Assembly (NCBI GenBank): GCA_014860005.1
Contig: JACZKP010000165.1
Span: 1-45,762, forward strand
Source: Verrucomicrobiota bacterium
GTDB taxonomy: Bacteria > Verrucomicrobiota > Verrucomicrobiae > Limisphaerales > UBA11358
Length of the DNA stretch: 45,762 nt
Direction: 5' to 3'
Shown here: positions 1 to 8,610 of the stretch, in pieces
How the letters are laid out: each line of letters begins with the position of its first letter
How positions within the stretch are numbered: the first letter of the stretch is position 1
Notes under the pieces: generated by a model
Seen by the model: only the letters and a program-made list of their open reading frames with translations
The model's database searches: none
What the model was told of the DNA's origin: nothing
Made by a program: the position numbers and the translations under genes

Positions 1-266
1 CGAACCGAGTGTTTTCGGACATGGCTGGCGTGGTCCGAACCTTGGAGGCGGGTTTGCCCAGGCTGGCTTCAGATCGAGATCGCGTGCGGAGCATCTGCGC
101 TTGGCCTTGGATTGTTAGTCTCATCTTGAACGCGCACTAGAATGAGCGGAGGTGTTCCCTCGGTCTTGGGCAATAACAGACTGAAGCCCTGCGACGACAC
201 AGCACAGAATGAATCCAAGAATCTTGCGCGAAACGCACGGCCGACGATGCCTGGCTTGCCGTTTAT

Positions 267-1481
267 TCATTCTAGTAACTTTCCTTTGAGAGCCGGAGGA
301 ACCGGAACGGTATTGCCTGCTGCTGGTGTGAGCAATGTAGCCGAGAGGCGTAGGCGTATCCTTTCTTGGTATTCCCCCAGTTCAGACTGGTCGCTGATTG
401 CCTCCAAAATCGGCACGAGCTCTTGCTTCTCTTGCTGAAACTCCAATGAACTCGCCCCCTCCAATAGACGGTCCAAACTGGCTTTGCGCATGACCCCTGA
501 AGCTGTAATGAGAATCTGGCGGAGGAGTGGAAAATATCGTTCGCGCTGTCCTTCACGCCAGAGGTGGCGTGTTGCGCGAATGGCGTAGCCCAAGTTTGGA
601 TCTTCTGGGTTTTTCAAAACGTCGGTAATGACTTCCTCCATTCCGACGAGCGCGGCGTCACAAGAGCCAGATTCAGGAAATCGCTCAAGACTTTCCACAA
701 GCGCAATCATGGATTCGGCGTTCTTAATTTTCCCAAGCGCGAAAGCCGCCGTTCCGAATACGCTGGCATCTGACGTTTTCCGCAGCACCTGCGCCAGTGT
801 GGGAGCCGCCTGTTCCCCATCAATGCGCATGAGCGACAAGCAGGCAGGCCTGGACAAATCTGGCACATTCATGCTGACACGCTCGTCCAGCATGTCGCGC
901 AAAAGCGCTGTCGCTTCTGCGACCTTGAGAATTCCCAATGTATTTATTGCACTGGCTCGGAAATACGCAGCCCGCTGTGAATTTGTTGCTGAGTCCATGA
1001 AAAAACGGAACTCCTTCTTCGCTTCGGTGGCACTTATTTGTCCTAGTTCCTGCATCGTTAGCGCCACGTTGCCCATTGTGTGAATAGCAACAGTGGACAA
1101 CGCCTCGTCTTCCTTGCTGTCCTTGGCAATGGTGGTCGCTTCTGCCAAGAGATGACTCATTTGGTCTGGATTCAACTTTCGCCGGTTTGCGTGCAGCATT
1201 TCCATGGCGACCGCCCGCGATTCCCAGTTTTCCGTCCGGTTGACTATGATTGCGATGCCTTCCGTGAACGAGGCATCGCTCCACCCTTTTTCTATGAAAA
1301 CTTGGGCGCGAGGTGATAATTGGACGGGAGGAATCTGATTTTTAGGCGCTTCAACGTTCTGTCCAAGAATTGGGGACGCCGTGTTTAGCAACATTATTCC
1401 TATGACCAAAGAATAGAACTTTGCAGATTCAATGGAAGAAATATTTCCCCGATTAGTTAGCGTTGATCGAATTCGTTTCAT
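267..1481 (-). CDS. Secreted HEAT-repeat-like protein
   Basis: The product is about 404 residues with an N-terminal hydrophobic stretch (YSLVIGIMLLNTASPILG) that looks like a signal peptide, so it is probably exported. The rest is a series of helical hairpins rich in Ala and Leu, for example the pieces around AVAMEMLHANRR, AINTLGILKVAEATALLRDML and GTAAFALGKIKNAESMIALVESL. This is the look of HEAT or PBS-lyase-like repeats, which serve as protein-binding scaffolds; no catalytic motif is visible. I chose the ATG at 1481 because GAGAGG lies 5 nt before it. A TTG nine codons upstream is possible but would put charged residues before the signal sequence. The gene stands alone; its partner and exact role cannot be told from sequence. 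Confidence 0.75.
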   Translation of the reverse strand: MKRIRSTLTNRGNISSIESAKFYSLVIGIMLLNTASPILGQNVEAPKNQIPPVQLSPRAQVFIEKGWSDASFTEGIAIIVNRTENWESRAVAMEMLHANRRKLNPDQMSHLLAEATTIAKDSKEDEALSTVAIHTMGNVALTMQELGQISATEAKKEFRFFMDSATNSQRAAYFRASAINTLGILKVAEATALLRDMLDERVSMNVPDLSRPACLSLMRIDGEQAAPTLAQVLRKTSDASVFGTAAFALGKIKNAESMIALVESLERFPESGSCDAALVGMEEVITDVLKNPEDPNLGYAIRATRHLWREGQRERYFPLLRQILITASGVMRKASLDRLLEGASSLEFQQEKQELVPILEAISDQSELGEYQERIRLRLSATLLTPAAGNTVPVPPALKGKLLE

Positions 1482-1531
1482 CTTGTCCTCTCGTGATTCG
1501 GCTTTCAAACCTCTGCGGGTCTGAAAGGGAT

Positions 1532-1654
1532 GGGCGTGACCTACTCACGCCCCAATCCAGGCACTGGTATGCCCTCACAGGAACGCTTTGGGGCACGCCC
1601 GATGTGGGCGTGCCTCGTTGCGTGTCCTGTGAGCAAAATTACCAGTTTTGGATT
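1532..1654. repeat. Fold-back (long imperfect palindrome) element
   Basis: A small hairpin, GGGCGTG (1532-1538) with CACGCCC (1546-1552), is followed by a nested palindrome. AATCCA (1554) pairs with TGGATT (1649), ACTGGTA (1563) with TACCAGT (1640), CTCACAGGA (1574) with TCCTGTGAG (1625), and GGCACGCCC (1592) with GGGCGTGCC (1606). Together they fold as one arm-and-loop structure of about 100 nt. No transposase is nearby. The rest of 1482-1872 shows no convincing gene. The element could be a non-autonomous mobile element or a structured intergenic repeat. Confidence 0.7.
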
Positions 1655-1872
1655 GGACAGCAGCCGAAGCCGCAAATCTGTTGTGGATTGGGGTTACATA
1701 ATTCTTGTTTCCGAACGAAGATGATTGAACGCCCGTTGCCGCGCGTCAGCAAGAGCAAATTTGGAGCTTTTTGGATCGGACACCGCCACCAAGTCCACCC
1801 CCCATGTGTGGATGGCCACTCTCTCGCGTCCGTTTGGCCGAGGGGAAGCAGGCGAAGACCGCCACCTCAGGC

Positions 1873-3042
1873 TTACGGCTCGTCGTCCACGGGCTGGTCG
1901 TCTTTCGGCGGCTCTTCCTTCTTCTCAGGGAACAACTGCGCGCGTTGTTTGAGCAGTGAATCCACCGTCCAACTCGATACAAGGTAAGTCCATTTTGCGA
2001 GTTTCTTCTCCTGGGCCAGTTTCTCTTCGAGCTTCTGTTGGCGGTCCTTGAATTCCTTGTCCAGCCGCTCCTTGTCCTCCGGTTTCTCATCGGCCCCGGG
2101 CGGGCGCTCCTTGGGCAGCGTGGCGGAAGTCGCCACAGTGAGAACATAATTGTCGTTGGTCTTCGCGCCGACCTTCACCGTGTAATTGAAATCATCGAAG
2201 GTTTCCAGCGTGATGACCGTGGGCTGGTCCAGTCCGGTTTGTTCGCGGCTCGCTTTAAGCAGTACGTCCACGAATCCAGGCGAGGACAAGGCGTGGGAGA
2301 AGCTGGAGGTCTTTCCGGCATCCAGCTTTTCTTCCGGCTTTGCGTCCGCCAGTTTCCATTCGCCGGCTTCGGTTTCACGCGTCAGTTGCCACGAATTCGT
2401 TGCTTCCGGAAAAGTCACCGCCAAGGACCGGATTTTTTCGACCTTGAAGAAATCCTTGGACAGCCAACGATCCGGTTTTGGTTCCATTTCGGCGAATGGT
2501 TCGGATACCAGATAAGCCGTGCCCGGCTGGTCAGGCAGATACACCCAGCGGCCATTCGGCCAGCCGCCGCCGCCCATGGGATCGCCGCCACCGCTGCGCA
2601 TGGATTTCTTGCCGAGCAGCACGGAGCGGATCACTTTGCCATCCTTGTCCTTCAGTTCAACCAGGGTCGCGGAATTCGTTCCACCCTTGTCCGGCGGCAG
2701 CAACTCCATGCGGCCCAACTGGGACTCGCCAATTTTCTGGCTCTGGGCCGGACGCAAATCCCAAAGCTTGCGGGCGAATTCGATGATGCTGCTGGTGTTG
2801 GCCGGATACCCGCCCCGTTCCTTCACGGTCCAGACTTCGCCCTTCACCAGGTTCACCTCGCCGTCATGCTGGCGCAGGGTAATCTGCGCAATGTCATTGA
2901 CGGGAAAATCGCCCAGCAGTTTGTCCGTGGCAAGGCGGTCGGTTCGCTCGAACGACGTGGACTTTTTCGAGTTCAGATAAAGGCCGATGCCACCCAGCAC
3001 CGCACCCGTCAGCAATATCAAGATCAACTGTTTTCGATTCAT
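1873..3042 (-). CDS. DUF4340 domain-containing membrane-anchored protein
   Basis: A 389-residue protein with one N-terminal membrane anchor (residues about 5-23, LILILLTGAVLGGIGLYL) and a long extracytoplasmic part. The layout, with an N-terminal substrate-like segment containing phrases such as VNDIAQITLRQ and VWTVKERGGYPA, matches DUF4340 proteins, which usually follow GldG-type genes in ABC clusters. The C-terminus is Lys/Glu-rich with a likely coiled coil near residues 325-355, ending in an acidic tail. The ATG at 3042 overlaps the stop of the upstream GldG-like gene by 4 nt (ATGA), which fixes the start and indicates translational coupling. Its biochemical role is unknown; it is inferred to be an accessory part of the ABC complex. 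Confidence 0.85.
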   Translation of the reverse strand: MNRKQLILILLTGAVLGGIGLYLNSKKSTSFERTDRLATDKLLGDFPVNDIAQITLRQHDGEVNLVKGEVWTVKERGGYPANTSSIIEFARKLWDLRPAQSQKIGESQLGRMELLPPDKGGTNSATLVELKDKDGKVIRSVLLGKKSMRSGGGDPMGGGGWPNGRWVYLPDQPGTAYLVSEPFAEMEPKPDRWLSKDFFKVEKIRSLAVTFPEATNSWQLTRETEAGEWKLADAKPEEKLDAGKTSSFSHALSSPGFVDVLLKASREQTGLDQPTVITLETFDDFNYTVKVGAKTNDNYVLTVATSATLPKERPPGADEKPEDKERLDKEFKDRQQKLEEKLAQEKKLAKWTYLVSSWTVDSLLKQRAQLFPEKKEEPPKDDQPVDDEP

Positions 3043-4982
3043 CTTGCGGCGGTCTTTTGACGTTTGATGAGCGCGAGACCAATGCCGACCAGTGCCACCA
3101 CGGCCGGCATCGTCAGAATGTTGGTCCACTGCAACCGGGTCTGGAGCGAGTCAATGTCCTTGCGCAAATTGCGGCGCTCGGTCCGCAGCGCGTCGCGCAC
3201 CTCGGCGCGTTTCTTTTGCACTCCTTCCCACTCCTTCTTCGCTTCATCGGATAGGATGATCTGCTGGCCCGGTTGCTGGCCTTGCAGCATCTCGTTGATC
3301 TTTTGGGCCAGTTCCCGTTCGCTCTCCTCGAGTTCCTTGATCTTGGCGGCAAACCGTTCCTCCGCCTGGCCCTGCAATTCGCGAATCCGGGTAAACGGCC
3401 GCGCCATGGTTGCCCGGCTGCGAATGGAGATCAGGTCGCTGTCGCCGCTCAGTTGCTCCACCAAGTTCTGCACAAGGGTCAGATTCTGGCTGAAAGGCCG
3501 CATGATCCGCTGGCCAAAGAAATTCTGGATTTGCGCATAGAACTGTTCGTGCAACATGTCCGAATCGCCGAACAACACCACCACGGTTTCTTCCTTGGAA
3601 ACTTTCAACGAATCGTCCGGCGCTTTGGCGGCGGTCGCATCCGCCGGCTTTTCAGCTTCTTCACCCGCCGCGTCCTCGTCCTTCTCCTCGTCGTGGTCGT
3701 GGCCGCCGGGCTTGCCGTCCGGGAACGCGGTCTTGAACTTGCCGGTCAACCGCACGGCCAACGAGTGTTCCTTGCCGGATGCTTTGAAATCCTGGGAGCC
3801 GCCAAATTGCGCGAGCATCTTCTCGGTAAGGTCTGAATTCGGACTGGTGCGAATGAGCACCGTTTGCTTGATCCCTTCGGCGGGCGATCCACTAAACACA
3901 CCGCTAAACGGCAGATACAATCGTGAAATCTGGCTGGTCACCACATCGTTCGTGTCCATCGCCTGGGGCGGAATCTGGAGGAACGACGGATTCACCTGCG
4001 GCCGACCGCCTTCGCCGCCGAGCTCCGTGTAATAGGTCTTGTCCGTGGCGACCTTGCCGATGTCAAAGCTCAAGCCCCAAGCTTTCAGCAAACGATCCAG
4101 ACTGGCCCCACTGCCCGCCGCCGCCTGCAAGGGATTGGACTGATCACTCCGCGCATCCATGACGCTCAAGGGATCCAGGAACGCCACCAGTTTGCCGCCG
4201 CGCAACACGAACTGGTCAATGGCAAATTCCGCCGCCTCGCTGATGGCCTTGGGATAAATGACGAGCAACACCTTGATCTCGTCATCAATCTTCTCCGCGG
4301 TCAGGGGAATTTCCTTCACGTCGAAGTCCGACTTCAATTCGTTGATGAAGAGCCAGGGTTCCGTGCGCCCGCCGCCGCCCATGCGCATCGCCATGGGATT
4401 GAAGCCACCAAACACCGGCAGACCGCTCATCACGCCGACCACCGGCTTCTGCGGTCGAGCGACTTGGGCGATGGCGCGGGTGAGATCGTACTCAAGCAAC
4501 CGTTCGCGAGTCGGGCTGAGAAAGGGAATCGTGGCGCGTTCGTCCAGGCAACTCACCGCCAGCCCGAAATAAATCTGATCGCCGCCCAACGGCTGGAGCA
4601 TCTGGCCCTGGATGCCGTCCAGATTCGCCGAATCTTCGGCCTCGGTATCGGGCACCGGATCGAGCTTCTTGATTTCCAGATTTCCCTTCGCCAACAACTG
4701 GTACTCCTTGAGCATGTCTTCCACGCGCGCGGCGTAGGTCTTGAGTTCGACCGGGGTGCTGGACTCGCGCTGGCTGAAGTAGAACCGGATTTGCACGGGG
4801 GTATCCAGCGTGCCGAGGATGCGCTTGGTGCCCTCGGACAAGGTGTACGCCTTGTCCGCGGTCATGTCCACGCGCACGAGCAGCGGACGCACAATGATGT
4901 TGAGCGCGATCACGATGACGACCATCACGATCACGCCGATCGTCGAGTAAAGAAACGTTTCAATTCGCTTTTTGTGTTGCAT
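3039..4982 (-). CDS. GldG-family ABC transporter auxiliary protein
   Basis: A 647-residue protein with an N-terminal transmembrane helix (about 10-31), a large extracytoplasmic region and a C-terminal helix (about 622-640, TMPAVVALVGIGLALI) followed by a basic tail. The segment after the first helix (VDMTADKAYTLSEGTKRIL, then TPVQIRFYFS) is the hallmark of GldG / ABC-type uncharacterised transport proteins. A His/Asp/Glu-rich low-complexity insert lies near residues 420-450 and a coiled coil near 555-610. In Bacteroidetes GldG works with GldA and GldF in gliding and secretion; in Verrucomicrobia the cargo is not known. It sits 32 nt downstream of the permease and overlaps the DUF4340 gene. 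Confidence 0.88.
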   Translation of the reverse strand: MQHKKRIETFLYSTIGVIVMVVIVIALNIIVRPLLVRVDMTADKAYTLSEGTKRILGTLDTPVQIRFYFSQRESSTPVELKTYAARVEDMLKEYQLLAKGNLEIKKLDPVPDTEAEDSANLDGIQGQMLQPLGGDQIYFGLAVSCLDERATIPFLSPTRERLLEYDLTRAIAQVARPQKPVVGVMSGLPVFGGFNPMAMRMGGGGRTEPWLFINELKSDFDVKEIPLTAEKIDDEIKVLLVIYPKAISEAAEFAIDQFVLRGGKLVAFLDPLSVMDARSDQSNPLQAAAGSGASLDRLLKAWGLSFDIGKVATDKTYYTELGGEGGRPQVNPSFLQIPPQAMDTNDVVTSQISRLYLPFSGVFSGSPAEGIKQTVLIRTSPNSDLTEKMLAQFGGSQDFKASGKEHSLAVRLTGKFKTAFPDGKPGGHDHDEEKDEDAAGEEAEKPADATAAKAPDDSLKVSKEETVVVLFGDSDMLHEQFYAQIQNFFGQRIMRPFSQNLTLVQNLVEQLSGDSDLISIRSRATMARPFTRIRELQGQAEERFAAKIKELEESERELAQKINEMLQGQQPGQQIILSDEAKKEWEGVQKKRAEVRDALRTERRNLRKDIDSLQTRLQWTNILTMPAVVALVGIGLALIKRQKTAAR

Positions 4983-5014
4983 AGCCGGTGCGATGAAAAT
5001 TCAGTCCTCCTCCC

Positions 5015-5761
5015 CTACCCTGACCGATGGCTGCGCAGGATCACGCCCGTCGTGAACAACGCGAACCCGATGACGGAGAGGAAATATACCAGGTCGCGGA
5101 AATCAACGACCCCGCGCTGGAAGGCATCGAAATGGGTCATCACGCTCATGGACGCCGTCAGGTTTCCCAGCCAGGCAAAGCCCAAGGAGTCGAAAAACTC
5201 CTTAACCCGGGAAATGCCGGCCAGCACGAGGAACAGGCACAGCACGACCGAGAGAATGAAAGCCACCACCTGGTTGCGTGTCATGGCCGAAGTCATGGAC
5301 GCGATGGCCAGATACGCGCCGGCCATCAAGACGCTGCCCAGGTAGCTGCAGATGATCACCCCGTTGTCCGGACTCCCAAGATAGTTGACGGTGATCCAGA
5401 CCGGAAAGGTTAACAAGAGGGCCAGCGCCAGAAAGAGCCACGAGGCCAGGAATTTTCCGGCAATTGCCTGCCAGGCGGTGATCGGCATAGTGAGCAGCAG
5501 TTCGATGGTTCCCGAGCGCCGTTCCTCCGACCAGAGCCTCATGCCAACCGCCGGCACGAGGAACAGATAGAACCACGGATGCCACATGAAGAACGCCATC
5601 AGGGACGCTTGATCGCGCTCAAAAAAACCGCCGAACAGGAACGTAAATCCCCCGCACAGCAAGAGGAAAATGACAATGAACACGTAGGCCACCGGCGATG
5701 CGAAGTAACCGGTCAATTCCCGTTTGGCAATGGCTTTGATGTTACCAAAGGCGCTATTCAC
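5015..5761 (-). CDS. ABC-2 type permease (GldF-like)
   Basis: A 248-residue integral membrane protein with six predicted hydrophobic segments, starting IKAIAKRELTGYFASPVAYVFI, which is the typical opening of GldF/NosY-type ABC-2 permeases. The phrase RLWSEERRSGTIELLLTMP is the conserved cytoplasmic loop that couples to the ATPase. The start is a GTG at 5761 overlapping the TGA of the ATPase gene (GTGA). It forms the membrane channel of a complex with the ATPase at 5758-6723 and the GldG-like and DUF4340 proteins downstream. The substrate is unknown. Confidence 0.9.
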   Translation of the reverse strand: MNSAFGNIKAIAKRELTGYFASPVAYVFIVIFLLLCGGFTFLFGGFFERDQASLMAFFMWHPWFYLFLVPAVGMRLWSEERRSGTIELLLTMPITAWQAIAGKFLASWLFLALALLLTFPVWITVNYLGSPDNGVIICSYLGSVLMAGAYLAIASMTSAMTRNQVVAFILSVVLCLFLVLAGISRVKEFFDSLGFAWLGNLTASMSVMTHFDAFQRGVVDFRDLVYFLSVIGFALFTTGVILRSHRSG

Positions 5762-6723
5762 TTTTTCACCTCCTGCTTCGTGTCCGGCATGGTGATGCTG
5801 CGGAAAACTTCATCCAAGCGACCCTCCTCGATTTGCAATTGCTCGATCTGCCAGCCGTGGGCGGCTTCCCCGACGGCGCGGGCAAACTCCCCGTTCGCGC
5901 CCGCCGCCTGGGGTTTGGGAAACACCGACACCGTCACGCGACCATCCTTTTCCTCCACCACCGACACGCGATTCACCAGCGGCATCTGATAGAGTTTGGC
6001 GGAAACGGCTGAACTTGCCACGCCCTTGACCCGCAACGTCACCGCACCGGCCCACTCGGACTTGCGCCGCAATTCCTGCGGGGTGCCATTCGCCACAATG
6101 CGGCCCCGATCAATAATGATCGCTCGCGAGCAGGCGGCATCCACCTCCTCCAGAATGTGCGTGGAAAAAATGATGGCCTTCTTCTCGCCCATGCGCTTGA
6201 TCAGGCCGCGCACCTCGTGCTTTTGATTCGGGTCCAAGCCGTCAGTCGGTTCATCCAGCACGAGCACCTCCGGGTCGTGAATGATGGATTGCGCGAAACA
6301 CGTGCGATGACGATAGCCTTTGGACAAAGTTTCCACGCTCTGGTGCAGCACGTTTTCGAGGAAGCACATCTCCACGGCACGATGCACCGCCTTCTTTTTT
6401 GCGTCCCCGCTCAACCCGCGGATTTCCGCCGCGAAACTGAGAAAGCCGTTCACGGTCATGTCCGTGTAAGCGGGCGCATTTTCCGGGAGATAACCGATCA
6501 GGCGCTTGGCCGGAATCGGATTCTCCACCATGTCGAAGCCGCCCACGCTTACCGTGCCGGCGGTGGGTGGAATGAAGCCCGTGATCATCCGCATGGTAGT
6601 GGATTTGCCGGCGCCGTTCGGGCCGAGAAAACCAAGCACCTCTCCGCGCGCCACCGAAAACGAAACTCCGTCCACGGCCCGTTTCGTGCCGAAAAATTTT
6701 GCCAGATTCTCTACTTTTATCAT
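5758..6723 (-). CDS. ABC transporter ATP-binding protein (GldA-like)
   Basis: A 321-residue ATPase. Walker A GPNGAGKS is at residues 34-41, a divergent signature LSKGYRHR at 133-140 (Tyr in place of the Gln of LSGGQ, as is usual in the CcmA/GldA/NatA branch), Walker B VLVLDEP at 153-159, D-loop GLDP just after, and the switch His at 189 (FSTH). A C-terminal extension of about 100 residues carries a regulatory-type domain. It powers the GldF-like permease encoded next and is the first gene of the four-gene operon. The intergenic region to the divergent Nramp-like gene (6724-6995) must hold its promoter. Confidence 0.92.
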   Translation of the reverse strand: MIKVENLAKFFGTKRAVDGVSFSVARGEVLGFLGPNGAGKSTTMRMITGFIPPTAGTVSVGGFDMVENPIPAKRLIGYLPENAPAYTDMTVNGFLSFAAEIRGLSGDAKKKAVHRAVEMCFLENVLHQSVETLSKGYRHRTCFAQSIIHDPEVLVLDEPTDGLDPNQKHEVRGLIKRMGEKKAIIFSTHILEEVDAACSRAIIIDRGRIVANGTPQELRRKSEWAGAVTLRVKGVASSAVSAKLYQMPLVNRVSVVEEKDGRVTVSVFPKPQAAGANGEFARAVGEAAHGWQIEQLQIEEGRLDEVFRSITMPDTKQEVKK

Positions 6724-6995
6724 GGTTTCCAGTCCGCTTCATTCGGAAGACGGAGCGTCCAAATAACGACTCTCGTGGCCGTTGTAAACTCGATTTTTTG
6801 GTTATTGCAGCACGCGAACCCGGTACGGGCGCGAATTTTGCCGCTACGCCACTTTGACAATTCCACCCAAAAACGTTCAAAAAAAATGGGCCGCCCCTGA
6901 ATGAGTTAATGTCTCAAGCGCTGGCCCAATTGGTGAACCGGTGGTTGCAGCCGGCGCGATTTTGGCATTTCAGTTCTGGCGGGGTGTCAATCTTG

Positions 6996-8606
6996 ATGTT
7001 GAACTCGACGGCGCATCTTCCCATGATGCGCCCCATGAAATCGTCCGCGCCGCAGGGAAACGCCGGCCTCCCGATGACCAGCAAGTGGGACCCGGAAAAG
7101 TTGCAACGCGAAGTCGCCGAATTACAGGCGTTGGAAAGCCAGCCTTTCCTGACTCGCGCGGCAGGCTATCTCAAACGCACCGGACCGGGCCTGCTGCAAA
7201 GCGCCATGACGCTGGGCGCGGGCAGCGCGGTGGCTTCGGTGGTGGCGGGCGCGTCGTTCGGCTATCAACTCCTGTGGGTGCAGCCGGTGGCGATGCTGCT
7301 CGGCGTTTGCATGTTGGCGGCGCTGGGCAACATAGTGCTCACCAGCGGCGAGCGGCCTTACCGCGCGTTTGGCCGTGAGCTGCATCCGCTCATTCCCCTG
7401 CTCTGGGCCATCGCCACCATTGTCGCGTCGGTAATCTGGCATTTCCCCCAATATGGCCTGGCCGCCGGCGCCGCGCGCGATCTGGCGGACATGGTAGGCA
7501 TTGTTGTATCCACCGTGGACGCGGGCGGAAATCGCAGTTTTACCGGTGCCGGTTACGCGGTCAGCTTTGGCATCGGCTTCCTGCTGCTGGGCATCGGGAT
7601 TTTCACCACCTGGAATTATGGCAGCCGCGCCAAGGGCATAAAAATTTACGAATGGTTTCTGCGCGGCGTGATCGCGCTGGTGATCCTCGCTTTTGCCATC
7701 GTGGTATTTTCCACGGGCATCAATTGGGGCGAACTGTTCCGCGGCCTGTTTGCGTTCCATCTGCCGCGCAGTCCGGAGGGCATTCAAACCGTGCTGGGCG
7801 CCATCGGTGCGGCAGTCGGCATCAACATGACTTTCCTCTATGGTTATTCGCTGCTGGCCAAGGGCTGGGGCCAAAGCCACAAGAAACTTTCCCGCTGGGA
7901 CCTCGCCATGTCCATGTTCATGCCGTTTGTGCTGGTGACGTCGCTGATCATCATCGCGATGGCCAACACCATCTACAATCCCGCGCTGGGCGACGCCGTG
8001 CGCATGGATCTGCGCCCGATAGACGCGGCGCGAGCCTTGGAGCCAGTGATGGGCGCGAACCTTGGCCGCATCGTGTTCAACCTTGGTTTTATCGCCATGA
8101 CCTGCGGGGCCATCAGCGCCCACATGGTGGTGTGCGGCTTTACGATGTGCGAAATGCTAAAGCTCGATTACACAGTCTGGCGTTACCGGATGTTCACGCT
8201 GGTGCCGGCGGTGGGTTTGCTGGGCGTGGTTACCTCCACGCCACTCTGGCTGCCAGTGGTGGCGTCGGCCATCTGTTTTACGATGTTGCCGATTGCCTAT
8301 CTCACCTTCCTGGTCATGAACAACCGCCGCAGTTATCTCGGGTCAGCGGTGGGTCGCGGTTGGAAGCGCGTGGTGTTTAACGTCATTCTGGCCATCGCCG
8401 TGGCCATGTCAGTGGTCGGGGCCGGCATTCAAATCAAGAGCCGGGTCATTGACAAGCTGCCGGAATTGTTTGGCAAACGGACGGCGATGGTGGTGCCTGA
8501 GAACGCCGACCGGGTTCTCAGTCAGGGGTCTTGTGCCGACTGGCAAGCTCAGTTGCGGGCAGGAAAATTCACGCTTCAAAGCAACCCGGCAAATCCCCGG
8601 GCGTAG
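6996..8606 (+). CDS. Nramp-family transporter, divergent metal site
   Basis: A polytopic protein with about eleven hydrophobic helices. The TM1 region matches Nramp/MntH closely (AGASFGYQLLW), but the metal-binding DPGN of TM1 reads GAGS here (TLGAGSA), and the TM6 MPH motif reads GIN (AAVGINMTFLYGYS). Without the Asp, Asn and Met ligands it is unlikely to be a classical Mn/Fe importer; a different ion or solute is inferred. The start is uncertain. ATG 6996 has GGGGTG about 9 nt upstream, but ATGs at 6909, 7035 and 7074 are in frame and the first membrane helix begins well after all of them. It ends 4 nt from the convergent GH106 gene. Confidence 0.8.
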   Translation: MLNSTAHLPMMRPMKSSAPQGNAGLPMTSKWDPEKLQREVAELQALESQPFLTRAAGYLKRTGPGLLQSAMTLGAGSAVASVVAGASFGYQLLWVQPVAMLLGVCMLAALGNIVLTSGERPYRAFGRELHPLIPLLWAIATIVASVIWHFPQYGLAAGAARDLADMVGIVVSTVDAGGNRSFTGAGYAVSFGIGFLLLGIGIFTTWNYGSRAKGIKIYEWFLRGVIALVILAFAIVVFSTGINWGELFRGLFAFHLPRSPEGIQTVLGAIGAAVGINMTFLYGYSLLAKGWGQSHKKLSRWDLAMSMFMPFVLVTSLIIIAMANTIYNPALGDAVRMDLRPIDAARALEPVMGANLGRIVFNLGFIAMTCGAISAHMVVCGFTMCEMLKLDYTVWRYRMFTLVPAVGLLGVVTSTPLWLPVVASAICFTMLPIAYLTFLVMNNRRSYLGSAVGRGWKRVVFNVILAIAVAMSVVGAGIQIKSRVIDKLPELFGKRTAMVVPENADRVLSQGSCADWQAQLRAGKFTLQSNPANPRA

Positions 8607-8610
8607 CGAT

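Noticed and set aside
1..266. Possible C-terminal end of a gene at the left edge
   Set aside because: Short open frames exist, but no frame gives a convincing protein-like sequence.
7122..8123. Minus-strand frame of 333 codons opposite the Nramp-like gene
   Set aside because: It is antisense to conserved transmembrane helices and shows no family features.
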